Below are positions 1-7,103 of a DNA stretch of 13,940 bases, one piece after another. The stretch's first letter is position 1, and every line of letters begins with the position of its first letter. This DNA is from Candidatus Hodarchaeota archaeon (GTDB lineage: Archaea; Asgardarchaeota; Heimdallarchaeia; Hodarchaeales; Hodarchaeaceae). Location: the NCBI GenBank assembly GCA_016839665.1, contig JAEOTU010000287.1, positions 1-13,940 of the forward strand, in the 5' to 3' direction. The position numbers and the translations under genes were made by a program. Under the pieces are notes generated by a model, which did no database searches, was not told the DNA's origin, and worked only from the letters and a program-made list of their open reading frames with translations.

Positions 1-144
1 GGAGTTTATCAAAAGCTCTTCTTCAAAGATAATACTTTACGAGGAGCCATATTGATTGGAACAAAGCAGAATCTGCACACGTTAAAGACTCTTACTATCC
101 AAAAAGCTTCTCTGAAAGAAGTAAAAGAAAAATTTAAGCACTAG
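1..144 (+). CDS. FAD/NAD(P)H-dependent oxidoreductase, C-terminal end (5' truncated by window)
   Basis: The first 47 codons of frame 1 are open and end at TAG (142-144). The peptide starts GVYQKLFFKDNTLRGAILIG and ends in a Lys-rich tail. The pattern Y-x-K-L-x-(6)-L-x-x-A-I-L-I-G is typical of the C-terminal domain of pyridine nucleotide-disulfide oxidoreductases of the rubredoxin reductase / nitrite reductase type. The end of the complete reductase at 8680-9876 has the same pattern (Y-V-K-L-F-(6)-IKAAIILG), so this is probably a related second reductase. Only the end is visible, so cofactor motifs and substrate cannot be judged. It converges on the longin-like gene that follows, with about 10 bp between the stop codons. 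Confidence 0.7.
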   Translation, partial: GVYQKLFFKDNTLRGAILIGTKQNLHTLKTLTIQKASLKEVKEKFKH

Positions 145-154
145 AATGTTGGAG

Positions 155-625
155 TTACCTTCGAAAACGTGTTTTGATTCTTGACCAAAGGGATTTTTTC
201 TTGCCCAGTTTTGGGGAAATATCACCCATTGCTTTTCTCTGAACTACATTGAGATCAAGCAAATCTTGTTCAAATTCCTGAAAAGTATCTTCGATAACAA
301 TATCGCTAATTCTTGAACCATATTTTTCTAAAAAAGTGGCCATTGCCTGATTCATACGCTCTTCTACTTTCTCTGTACCAAGGGGGTTTGCAAAAACCAT
401 GATAATTTCCTTTTCTTTATCAATTTTGAAATCTAACCTAATATCATTAAATACTACTGATTTTAATTCGTCTTGCCCAAACGATTCCTCAGCAAAAGAA
501 TACATTGCTGCTAAGAACCCTGTTTGCAAAGCATGATCTGGATGCATTTTGCAGTAATTTCCGCCATAACACTTTGCAAAAAGCGGTACTCCCGAGGTTT
601 GGAGAATAAACACATCATCAGCCAT
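155..625 (-). CDS. longin/roadblock-like small protein A
   Basis: 156 aa. The N-terminus has F-I-L-Q-T-S-G-V-P-L-F-A-K-C, then alternating beta and helix patterns to about residue 125, and a basic tail (KKKSLWSRIKTRFRR). An opening 'strand-SG-P-L-F' hairpin, a helix (AALQ..FLAAMYSFA-like) and a second beta sheet fit longin or roadblock/LC7 folds, which are abundant in Asgard archaea; the fold call is inference. It is clearly homologous to the protein at 8118-8651: both share Q-x-SG-x-P-x-F-x-KC at residues 9-19, an AL-x-T-x-FL segment, and a second Cys (C25 here, C24 there). The ATG start has GGAG 8 nt upstream. It is the last gene of a minus-strand run, with a possible own TATA box (GTATAAAT, near 699-706). 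No catalytic motif is seen; a scaffold or regulatory role, perhaps membrane-bound through the basic tail, is a guess. Confidence 0.75.
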   Translation of the reverse strand: MADDVFILQTSGVPLFAKCYGGNYCKMHPDHALQTGFLAAMYSFAEESFGQDELKSVVFNDIRLDFKIDKEKEIIMVFANPLGTEKVEERMNQAMATFLEKYGSRISDIVIEDTFQEFEQDLLDLNVVQRKAMGDISPKLGKKKSLWSRIKTRFRR

Positions 626-716
626 TTAATCATCTCCTTCAATCATGTAATTAATTCGACATCACTTCATTCTTTTCTTTTTTATTGATGATCTCGAGAT
701 TTATACTTTTTTAAAT

Positions 717-1532
717 TCAACTGTATGCAATAGGAATCGTTATCAGAATAAGGCTCACAAATACAAACAATCTTAGTAACAATTGGATACCGACTTTTTT
801 TATCGGTTTTTTTGAGATTTTTAACAGTTCCTTTTTCCATGTCTGAAAAATGCTTAGAAAAGTTGGTTCAATTATTGCAATAAGAGAAATGGGATGGAGG
901 AGTTGAAGGAGTATTAATGGAATAAATGAGGTTAGGAAAAGGCACCAAATTAAAAGCGAACTGTATGTTGGTACTTTTCCTCGCAAACTTTCAACGTATA
1001 CAATCAACAATATCGTTACGCCAATATTAATCCAACAGAGTGAAAAAGCTTTGAAAAAAGTTTCTATGGGGACATTAACTGTTGAAACAATGTAGATAAA
1101 GGGAGCTAACATCGCTAGAGCTACTGAACCAAATATAAGCTCATAGAGAGAGAGGTGTCTCGAGTGAATTGCATAAATCAACCACCCACCTGTCAACAGT
1201 CCTAGAATACTAAAAATGAATAATATTTCAAGAACTGGTTTCCATAAGAATATTAACAATCCACTTAAGATGATTGTGAGGCTTGGAAGCCAAATAATAT
1301 TCGAAAACTTGCGTTTCATCGTTTCCATAATTGAATCTGAACCAAAAATTACTAGTAAGGAAAAAGTAAGAGACAGCAATAACCCTTCAATTTTGACTTC
1401 TCCTCCTAATGATAATCCTATTCCGAGTAGAACTGATGCTGCCCAAATTGCAGTCAATCCATGCTCTCGTGGAAGTTTGAATCCTAGTCTTTCTAGAAGT
1501 CTTAGGAATCTCTTGTGATATCTTGATTCCAT
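717..1532 (-). CDS. polytopic membrane protein, YwiC-like
   Basis: 271 aa, highly hydrophobic, with about eight predicted membrane segments and short charged loops. The N-terminus is cytosolic-looking and basic, followed by L-P-R-E-H-G at residues 20-25 just before the first membrane helix. A (P/N)-x-(E/Q)-HG motif directly before the first helix is characteristic of YwiC-like membrane proteins, whose function is not established. The rest is too diverged to confirm this by eye, and a general integral membrane protein is the safe call. It starts 21 nt after the stop of the upstream hypothetical gene and is probably cotranscribed with it; 91 nt separate it from longin-like protein A. The ribosome binding site is weak (AAGGG touches the start), which suggests translation coupled to the upstream gene. 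Confidence 0.7.
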   Translation of the reverse strand: MESRYHKRFLRLLERLGFKLPREHGLTAIWAASVLLGIGLSLGGEVKIEGLLLSLTFSLLVIFGSDSIMETMKRKFSNIIWLPSLTIILSGLLIFLWKPVLEILFIFSILGLLTGGWLIYAIHSRHLSLYELIFGSVALAMLAPFIYIVSTVNVPIETFFKAFSLCWINIGVTILLIVYVESLRGKVPTYSSLLIWCLFLTSFIPLILLQLLHPISLIAIIEPTFLSIFQTWKKELLKISKKPIKKVGIQLLLRLFVFVSLILITIPIAYS

Positions 1533-1553
1533 CCCTTATGCCATCTTTTTGTA

Positions 1554-2027
1554 TTAGTCCCATTCTGTAAGAATAAAAGTAGCATCCCATCCTGTGGAAC
1601 GTTGTACAATCTTGGTTTTTTGAGATAACAATAGAAGAACATTAAGACAGTCGTCAATTGCTTCTTCAGAAAGACTCGAGACAACGGTCTGAATTTCTGT
1701 GATGGTTCGATGCCCATCCAAGAGAGCTTGTAAAATTTCAGCAGCATCAGATATCAATTTAAACCTGTATGGTTTTTCTGGTGGAGATTCTCCTCTAGGA
1801 TCGAGAAACCATTCATCACCATCTTTAACAACTCTACCAAAAGAATGTAGATAAGTTAGGAACCCTAGTGAATAATAAGTGTCGCTTATACAGAGATCTG
1901 TTCCTGGTGACACTTCATAAGGAGAAGATTCCTCACCAAGATATTCCATTTTATCAAGTACTTGTAGGAATGTTTTAAAAGGAAAAGTATCAAAAGGAGG
2001 ACGATTAAAGTATGAATTAGAAGCCAT
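1554..2027 (-). CDS. hypothetical protein with winged-helix-like C-terminal half
   Basis: 157 aa, family not recognised. Residues about 95-155 read as a winged-helix pattern: helix (AAEILQALLDG), T-I-T-E-I turn-helix, a third helix (EEAIDDCLNVLLLLSQ), then a beta wing (KIVQRSTGWDATFIL). A similar shorter pattern occurs around residues 52-75 (YSLGFLTYLHSFGRVV then EWFLD). No metal ligands or enzyme motifs are visible. The ATG start is supported by GGTGGGT 6 nt upstream. It leads the minus-strand run with the membrane protein and longin-like protein A, so a regulatory or adaptor role for that unit is possible but unproven. Confidence 0.6.
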   Translation of the reverse strand: MASNSYFNRPPFDTFPFKTFLQVLDKMEYLGEESSPYEVSPGTDLCISDTYYSLGFLTYLHSFGRVVKDGDEWFLDPRGESPPEKPYRFKLISDAAEILQALLDGHRTITEIQTVVSSLSEEAIDDCLNVLLLLSQKTKIVQRSTGWDATFILTEWD

Positions 2028-2626
2028 TTATAACCCACCAATTTCATTAGAGAAGTTTTTCATCATAATTGTGATTTCTCTTTACTTTAGCTATTTTTTT
2101 TGACCAATTAAAGATACTTACTTTTAAATTTTCGTAGAGAGTGAGAAGACACAGTAATAATCTCCTCTTTTCTAGTCGATTTTCTCAATAAAAGTAGGAC
2201 ATTTTACAAAACAGAGGATTATTGAATATTATATTGGATTATTTTTTGCTCGATCTACGGAGGGGATCACCCACCGCATTCACCGTATATACCAGCCTGA
2301 AGCAAGTCTGTTTCTGAATATAAAAGGGGCATCAGAAATCACCCTATGAGGAATATGATTAAAAGTATGATTAAAGTTGATGGTATGGAAGACGAACGAT
2401 TGGTCTATTCCATTATCACTCCTGACACTCCCAAGCGGATTAAAGACAAACTATTTGATGCTATCGAAGAATTTGGAGAGCGACGGGCTATTTAAAATGA
2501 GTTCTCATATAGATGATCCGTTTTGATTTTATATGACCGGGATTTCACAAATTTTAAATAAGGAAAGGAATAAAATAGAGAAGTAGCGAAAAACATTCGT
2601 CCACACGGAAAGGAAAGGTGAGTAAA
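2028..2626. other. 600-bp gene-poor stretch
   Basis: Apart from the short open frame at 2346-2495, no supported gene is visible. The left end must hold the promoter of the minus-strand run starting at 2027. The right end has a TATA-like TTTTAAATA (2552-2560) that could serve the small membrane protein gene at 2627. Base composition rises to near 50% GC around 2250-2345, unlike both flanks. No tRNA, repeat array or insertion sequence ends were seen. Confidence 0.5.
2346..2495 (+). CDS. small open frame, possibly the end of a decayed gene
   Basis: 49 codons from ATG to TAA. The C-terminal part looks protein-like (GMEDERLVYSIITPDTPKRI, then KDKLFDAIEEFGERRAI, an amphipathic helix). There is no convincing Shine-Dalgarno sequence before any of its four Met codons. 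In the next frame, 2176-2349 is also open without a start codon and reads plausibly (RIYQPEASLFLNIKGASEIT) up to a TGA at 2347-2349. The two frames together look like one coding region broken by a frameshift near 2300-2350. Family not recognised; it could be a real microprotein, a pseudogene or chance. Confidence 0.25.
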   Translation: MRNMIKSMIKVDGMEDERLVYSIITPDTPKRIKDKLFDAIEEFGERRAI

Positions 2627-2890
2627 ATGAGTGGTGTGATAAAACAGATTCAATATTATATCAGGGAGAATGAAACAACGAAACGGTTCTTCAACCCGAA
2701 ACTATTCATTGTGCCAGGAGGATTAGTGCTGATAGGGATAATTTTAGCGAGTGACACTATTTTCAGATATACTATTTTTATCCTCTTTTTTGAATGGATT
2801 TGTGTGTTTTTGTTCATCGTCTATAAGCAATATCAAAAGATTATACACAATCAGGAGAAGATTATGACTTTATTGGATGAAAAAGGATAG
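2627..2890 (+). CDS. small two-helix membrane protein
   Basis: 87 aa from the ATG at 2627. An alternative GTG three codons upstream (2618) is less likely, because GGTGA at 2617-2621 sits ideally (5 nt) before the ATG and overlaps the GTG itself. The sequence has a charged amphipathic N-terminus (about 25 residues), two hydrophobic helices separated by a very short turn (LFIVPGGLVLIGIILAS, then YTIFILFFEWICVFLFIVY), and a charged C-terminal tail (KQYQKIIHNQEKIMTLLDEK) with coiled-coil character. Both termini are probably cytosolic. Family not recognised, no enzymatic motif. It converges with the gene ending at 2972. Confidence 0.6.
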   Translation: MSGVIKQIQYYIRENETTKRFFNPKLFIVPGGLVLIGIILASDTIFRYTIFILFFEWICVFLFIVYKQYQKIIHNQEKIMTLLDEKG

Positions 2891-2971
2891 CATCAGGTAG
2901 TCATAAAAATGTGAATAGTTCAGATTGAACATTTGAAGTTAAAAAATGATTCTAAAGTCATAACGTTTTAA

Positions 2972-3352
2972 TTAAAAACTACTGTTTCTCTCTCTTGCTT
3001 TGTTAATTTCCCTCTGTATTTCTTGGATCAGTTTCTCATGGGGACACAGAAGACATAGGTCAAGGTTCTCAACCTCTCGGAGGGCTTTGGCCGTCAGAAG
3101 CGACCTAAAATCGATCAATTGAGGGAGACCTTCAGGGACATACACAAACCCCCTCCTGATTAACCAGAAGATCTCCTGCAAGAACGCTAACTTCTCTTTG
3201 AGTGTCCGAATACCGAGTAAATTCATGATAAATCGCAAGTTTTGTGTGTCCGTATCTTTAAAAGACAGTAAGATCAAAGCACGGTCAGCTAGTTGATCCA
3301 GTTCTACTTGTGTAAGAGCCAATTCTAGCTGAGTATCATTCTTACGATTCAT
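2972..3352 (-). CDS. hypothetical helical protein with a C-x-x-C-P-H motif
   Basis: 126 aa, family not recognised. It is mostly helical and Leu-rich, with an EIFWLIRRGFVYVPEG stretch resembling the recognition helix and wing of a small DNA-binding domain. Near the C-terminus a DLCLLCPHEKL segment gives Cys-x-x-Cys-Pro-His, too few ligands for a complete zinc site in one chain, followed by a charged helix. GTGA lies about 8 nt before the ATG. GC content is slightly above the neighbours. It stands alone between convergent and divergent neighbours, so context says nothing about function. Confidence 0.55.
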   Translation of the reverse strand: MNRKNDTQLELALTQVELDQLADRALILLSFKDTDTQNLRFIMNLLGIRTLKEKLAFLQEIFWLIRRGFVYVPEGLPQLIDFRSLLTAKALREVENLDLCLLCPHEKLIQEIQREINKARERNSSF

Positions 3353-3486
3353 TATGATTTCACATGTTCGTCAGCAGAAAGACAAAAAGTTATCTATTGT
3401 GGCAGTTTAATTTAACACAGAGAAAACTTTATTATTGGAGATGGAAGAATTTAACAAAGGATTTGGTCTGTTATTCCTGCAGATGT

Positions 3487-3545
3487 CAAAAACCTTAAAT
3501 AATCATTTGTAGACTGTATAGATAAATTTAGGAATTAGGAAGAAG
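3487..3545 (+). promoter_or_regulatory. probable archaeal promoter and ribosome binding site of the duplicated membrane protein
   Basis: A purine-rich CAAAAAC (3487-3493) is followed by TATA-like CTTAAATAAT (3494-3503), which predicts transcription from about 3523. AGGAATTAGGAAGAAG (3530-3545) then offers a Shine-Dalgarno stretch. Together they place the translation start near 3550, well before the first conventional start codon of the frame at 3777. Confidence 0.45.
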
Positions 3546-3551
3546 TAAAAG

Positions 3552-4688
3552 CTGACATTTATTTCATTTTGTATCAAAAATAGACCCATCATACGGTTAT
3601 TTCTAATAACTGTATTTCTTTTTACTTGTATCGTTGTTCCTTTATTTAGAATACTACCATTTTTAGAAAAAAAATGGGGTCATGTAGTTGAAGGAACATA
3701 TTATATTCAAAAATATCATTTTGATACTCCTCTTGGTTTTGTTTCTTTCGATTCTTCTCTTTTAGAATTCTATGGTTTGATTGTAATCTTTCTGGGAATT
3801 ATTACATTCATCTTTGCGGTAGTAATATTCATCAATGAAGTGAGAAATTCGAATAATCAGTTCTTCCACATTTTTAATGGTTTATCCTTTCTCACCGTGT
3901 GTTCCATCATCCTTGAATGGATACTTTTTTTAGGTAAAATTGTAACTGGCTATTTTGGGAGTTCTCCATATCCTGAAGATATCAAAAATACTCCAGTCTT
4001 GAATAAACTTTTAGTTGGACTCATGTTCTTAGGGATCCTTTGCTTAATATGTGCAAATTATCAAAATTTTCTTCCTATGGGTACTAAAGAGCAAATATTG
4101 CCATCGTCATCTTCTAAGAAAAAATCAAAGGTTGACGCTTCAATAAAGAATAGACTAATTTCCCAGTTACGTAATTCAATTTCGGTCAGAATATTCTTAA
4201 TTTCTGGATTTTTTCTTTCTTGCGTGTTCATTCCATTCTTTGGATATCTACCATTTGTTGAAACAAATCATAGTAATGAGAGAATCCAATATTTTTTTGA
4301 TTACAAATTAAAAATATATGAACAAGGAAGCTATGATTTTTCTTATTTCTACTCACAATCATTAGGTAGTTTTAATAGTCCATGGTTTGTTGTAGGTATT
4401 TTTGGATGGAGTATGATTGGACTTGGAAGCTTTATATCCTGTTTTGCAGTATGGACTATCATTAGAGAGAATATTTTAGGTATTCCTACCTCAAAAAACT
4501 TGTTCCTTTTATTCTCAATCCTTGTTATTCTAGCAATCATTGCAGAATGGATTATTTTGCTTTTATTGATAGATCAAGGAGTCCCAAGCTTTCTCTTGCT
4601 TGGAATTATGGCTTTTGGAATACTCTGTCTATTAATTGTTGAAATAAATGAAAAAATATCTCTGAATAGTGTTCAGATTAGCGCATAA
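3552..4688 (+). CDS. membrane protein made of two copies of a four-helix module
   Basis: About 378 aa with eight predicted membrane helices. The frame is open from 3549 (stop at 3546-3548). The first conventional start is TTG at 3777, but translation from 3552 onward reads as a membrane helix (RLFLITVFLFTCIVVPLFRI) followed by LPFLEKKW. This matches a second copy 198 residues later (RIFLISGFFLSCVFIPFFGY, then LPFVE): 12 of 25 positions are identical. The other helices also pair: SIILEWILFL with AIIAEWIILL, and GLMFLGILCLI with GIMAFGILCLL. Each module has helix 1, a soluble loop of about 35-45 residues, then three helices. The real start must therefore be upstream of 3777. No ATG, GTG or TTG lies in frame there, so CTG at 3552 (9 nt after AGGAAG) or an ATT is assumed, or there is an undetected sequence error. 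Family and function not recognised. Confidence 0.6.
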   Translation: MTFISFCIKNRPIIRLFLITVFLFTCIVVPLFRILPFLEKKWGHVVEGTYYIQKYHFDTPLGFVSFDSSLLEFYGLIVIFLGIITFIFAVVIFINEVRNSNNQFFHIFNGLSFLTVCSIILEWILFLGKIVTGYFGSSPYPEDIKNTPVLNKLLVGLMFLGILCLICANYQNFLPMGTKEQILPSSSSKKKSKVDASIKNRLISQLRNSISVRIFLISGFFLSCVFIPFFGYLPFVETNHSNERIQYFFDYKLKIYEQGSYDFSYFYSQSLGSFNSPWFVVGIFGWSMIGLGSFISCFAVWTIIRENILGIPTSKNLFLLFSILVILAIIAEWIILLLLIDQGVPSFLLLGIMAFGILCLLIVEINEKISLNSVQISA

Positions 4689-5041
4689 AATCAACCTCCC
4701 TAAGACTCCTCTTGTCTCGATTCTCCTCCTAGTGGTGTCTCTTTTATGAAGGTAATCATACTTAGACAAGATGCCATAATTGAATATACCGCTAATTTTT
4801 CGCTGGATACAAATTAAACCCCATTAATGTTGTCCTCGTTCCTTTTTTCATCAACAGCGTATTCTGTTCTTAACTCTGAGTAAATCACTCAAGATTTCTT
4901 TTGTGCTTTATTCTGGCCTAGCATCGAAGAGAGCACACAGACAATAGTTAATTTCATAAACAATAGTTAAGTTTATAATTTGACCTTCTTTAACCTTAAT
5001 CAGATAAAAGAATCTTAATAAATTATTTATTGTGATTTAAA
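4689..5041. other. intergenic region upstream of peroxiredoxin
   Basis: 353 bp without a recognisable gene on either strand. The left two thirds show no structure I can name; a T-rich, C-rich stretch directly after the membrane protein stop may terminate it. The right third is the peroxiredoxin promoter with a direct repeat, described separately. Confidence 0.5.
4941..4980 (+). promoter_or_regulatory. direct repeat and TATA box of the peroxiredoxin promoter
   Basis: ACAATAGTTAA occurs twice, at 4941-4951 and 4960-4970, with a 19-nt period (nearly two helical turns). It is immediately followed by TATA-like TTTATAATT (4972-4980). That TATA box would start transcription near 5002 and give a leader of about 40 nt containing GTGAT (5032-5036), 5 nt before the ATG. 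Placement just upstream of the TATA/BRE region suits an activator or a regulator contacting TBP/TFB. Confidence 0.45.
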
Positions 5042-5542
5042 ATGGCAAATAAAGTAATACAAGGTGAAACAAAGTTACAAGTTGGAGATGAAGCTCCAGA
5101 ATTCGCACTTCCTTCTCAAAACGGGAAAAAAGTCCGTCTCTCAGACTACCGAGGGAAGAAAAATGTGATGCTCGCATTTTACCCCCAGGATTTTACACCT
5201 GTTTGTTCTCATCAACTCCCTTCTTATAGTAAGCAGATAGACAAATTCGAGAAACTCGATACTCAAGTTTTAGCAATCGGTGTTGCTTCCATTCCTGTGC
5301 ACAATGCGTGGATAGATAGTCTTGGAGGCTTAAAATATCCTCTTCTTGCTGATTGGGTTCCATTTGCTGAAGTTAGCAAGAAATATGACGCATTCATTCC
5401 AAGCCTCGGATTTGGGAAGCGAGCCATCTTCATTGTTGATAAAGAAGGAATCATTCGCTACATCGATATTCCTTACGAATTAAATGAAGGTCCTCCTACC
5501 GAGAAGGATATTTTCGAGGCTCTTGAAGAGCTTCAGAATTAA
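5042..5542 (+). CDS. peroxiredoxin (AhpC/TSA, Bcp/AhpE-like), apparently 1-Cys
   Basis: 166 aa thioredoxin-fold peroxidase reducing H2O2 and organic hydroperoxides in the cytosol. Visible features are the G-D-x-A-P-x-F entry (15-21), the active-site loop F-Y-P-Q-D-F-T-P-V-C-S-H-Q with peroxidatic Cys55, and the later GKRAIFIVDKEG strand with an Arg suited to the active site. The usual T/S-x-x-C is present as T52-P-V-C55, but the residues after Cys (S-H-Q rather than T-x-E) are less common. No second cysteine occurs anywhere, so an external thiol such as the glutaredoxin at 7412 would have to resolve the sulfenic acid; that link is inference. Length is normal for the subfamily. GTGAT 5 nt before the ATG fixes the start. 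It converges with the flavodiiron gene. Confidence 0.92.
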   Translation: MANKVIQGETKLQVGDEAPEFALPSQNGKKVRLSDYRGKKNVMLAFYPQDFTPVCSHQLPSYSKQIDKFEKLDTQVLAIGVASIPVHNAWIDSLGGLKYPLLADWVPFAEVSKKYDAFIPSLGFGKRAIFIVDKEGIIRYIDIPYELNEGPPTEKDIFEALEELQN

Positions 5543-5604
5543 ATCCACCTCTCTCGTAAACTTTTTGGATCTTTGATGCGAATAAAAAGGAAGAAATGGT
5601 TTTA

Positions 5605-6831
5605 TTAGTCAGATTTTAGTATCTGATTCGCAAGTCTTTCCCCCATTTCCTCTCCTTTCTTCAAATCCTCTTCTGATGGTCCTCCGACAAAATCAAAAGT
5701 ATCTAAGACTGTCCATTTTAATTTCTCTGCGATTTTTTCAAAGTCTCTTTTTGCGCCATCATTCCATCCGTAGGAGCCAAAAAAAGCTGTTTTTTTATTG
5801 ATCATTCTTTTTCGAACAGCCATATCTAAAACATATGCCATTGGGGGGAAGAGGTTTACCTCATAAGTAGGAGACCCAATGATAATTCCCTTATACTTCC
5901 AAAAATACGGTAAAATGTAAGATACATGTGTTCTTGCAGCATCAAAGATTTTGAGTGGAATTCCTGTTTTTCCTATCCCCTGGGCAATCGCATTCATCAT
6001 TTTATTTGTATTCCCATACATTGAGGCAAAAACAAGAGTTATCCCTGCTTCACCACCAGAAGGGTCATTTGCATATTCTGCCCAGCGTTTATAGAGTTCT
6101 ACTATCCTTTCTGGGTTTTTTCTCCACACTAAACCATGGCTTGGTGCAATCATTGATATTTCTAAACCTTCTAAGGAATTAATAGCTTTTATAACAAATC
6201 TCGAGAATTTTGCTACGATATTCGTGTAATAGCGTAATGCTTCTTCCTCATAGAAATTCTGGTCAACTCCTTTGTCATCATCAAAAATTTTTCCACTTAA
6301 TGCTCCATAACTACCGAAAGCGTCACAAGAGAAAAGTATATGTGTTTTCTTTTCATAACAAACCATTGTTTCTGGCCAATGGACATAAGGTGCTTCATAA
6401 AAAACTAGGGTATGTTCTTTCCCTAGACTAATCTCATCTCCACTTGTAACAACCTTCCATTTGATGTTTTTTGCATCTTCCAGCTGATAAAAATCCGTAA
6501 TCATGTTTTTAGCTTTTTCAGTGCCCACGAATGTAGCATTAGGAGCTAATTTTGACATTATTTTGATGAGTCCTGTGTGATCAGGTTCTACATGATTGAT
6601 AATAATATAATCAATTTTTGTAGTATCTACAACCTCCTCAACTTGAGTTAAGTAATCATCAGTCTTAATTCCTTTAGCTAAATCTATAAGTGCTACACTC
6701 TCTCCTTTGATAACATAACTGTTATAAGACACCCCGACATCGGTTATTGGCCAGATCCCTTCAAAGAGATCTGTTGTCCGATCATTAACTCCAATCCAGA
6801 AGATATTCTCAATTAGTTTAATTGCTGGCAA
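5605..6831 (-). CDS. fprA: flavodiiron protein (FprA-type O2/NO reductase)
   Basis: 408 aa, the full length of a class A flavodiiron protein. An N-terminal metallo-beta-lactamase-like domain carries the diiron ligands: H80-x-E82-x-D84-H85, H151 (in HWPETM), D170 (in CDAFGS) and H232 (in APSHG). A C-terminal flavodoxin domain has the FMN phosphate loop S-M-Y-G-N-T (270-275) and the second FMN loop G-S-P-T-Y. These enzymes reduce O2 to water or NO to N2O, with electrons normally from rubredoxin, whose gene lies just upstream on the same strand. The sequence resembles rubredoxin-dependent bacterial/archaeal forms (NDRTTDLFE..GVSYNSY) more than methanogen F420H2 oxidases. The start is TTG at 6829-6831; no in-frame ATG lies nearby upstream, and GAGG lies 14 nt before it. 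It probably has its own promoter. Confidence 0.95.
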   Translation of the reverse strand: MPAIKLIENIFWIGVNDRTTDLFEGIWPITDVGVSYNSYVIKGESVALIDLAKGIKTDDYLTQVEEVVDTTKIDYIIINHVEPDHTGLIKIMSKLAPNATFVGTEKAKNMITDFYQLEDAKNIKWKVVTSGDEISLGKEHTLVFYEAPYVHWPETMVCYEKKTHILFSCDAFGSYGALSGKIFDDDKGVDQNFYEEEALRYYTNIVAKFSRFVIKAINSLEGLEISMIAPSHGLVWRKNPERIVELYKRWAEYANDPSGGEAGITLVFASMYGNTNKMMNAIAQGIGKTGIPLKIFDAARTHVSYILPYFWKYKGIIIGSPTYEVNLFPPMAYVLDMAVRKRMINKKTAFFGSYGWNDGAKRDFEKIAEKLKWTVLDTFDFVGGPSEEDLKKGEEMGERLANQILKSD

Positions 6832-6865
6832 ATAAAATACATTCCTCGTTCTTTTTGATGAAATA

Positions 6866-6879
6866 AAGGATATATCCTT
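6866..6879 (-). promoter_or_regulatory. palindromic TATA region of the flavodiiron gene
   Basis: AAGGATATATCCTT is a perfect 14-bp palindrome 35-48 bp upstream of the TTG start. Its core doubles as a TATA box (GATATATCC), predicting transcription from about 6848. A protein bound there would block TBP, so it is a natural operator candidate. An accidental palindrome around a TATA core is the alternative. Confidence 0.4.
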
Positions 6880-6921
6880 AAGATTTCCTGAGAATAAATG
6901 TTAACCTAATAAGATTATTAT

Positions 6922-6936
6922 AGAAAAAAAAGACAC
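6922..6936 (-). terminator. T-run terminator after rubredoxin
   Basis: About 30 nt beyond the rubredoxin stop, the minus strand has an uninterrupted run of eight T (complement of 6924-6931) within GTGTCTTTTTTTTCT. Oligo-T tracts suffice for termination in many archaea. With the TATA palindrome that follows, it suggests that rubredoxin and the flavodiiron gene are separate transcripts. Confidence 0.4.
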
Positions 6937-6965
6937 GAAATCAAATTGAGCTGACGAAAAATCGA

Positions 6966-7103
6966 TCAGTCAATTTTTTCAAAATCTTCTTTACCTGCTC
7001 CACAATCAGGACAAGTGTAATCATCGGGGAGTTCTGCGAACGGTGTTCCTTTTTGTTCTTCATCATATATATAGCCACAAATAAGACATTCCCACTTAGC
7101 CAT
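6966..7103 (-). CDS. rubredoxin
   Basis: 45 aa, a small cytosolic one-electron carrier with a single Fe(Cys)4 site. Both iron-binding knuckles are intact: C6-L-I-C9-G-Y-I-Y-D and C31-P-D-C34-G-A. The length is at the short end of the family (usually 45-54), because the loop between the knuckles is reduced. Translation starts at ATG 7101-7103, preceded by GGTGA with a 5-nt gap, a strong archaeal Shine-Dalgarno match. It lies upstream of the flavodiiron protein on the same strand and near the reductase at 8680, SOR and rubrerythrin, all known rubredoxin partners. It most likely shuttles electrons between them. Confidence 0.95.
   Translation of the reverse strand: MAKWECLICGYIYDEEQKGTPFAELPDDYTCPDCGAGKEDFEKID

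Noticed and set aside
691..700. Palindrome ATCTCGAGAT between the membrane protein and longin-like protein A genes
   Set aside because: Ten bases only, no second copy; not enough to call an operator.
2028..2626. Mobile element or CRISPR in the gene-poor stretch
   Set aside because: No terminal inverted repeats, transposase motif, target duplication or regularly spaced repeats could be found.
4689..5041. Riboswitch or structured RNA ahead of peroxiredoxin
   Set aside because: The predicted leader is only about 40 nt and shows no stable long-stem folding; the repeats lie upstream of the TATA box and so are DNA-level signals.
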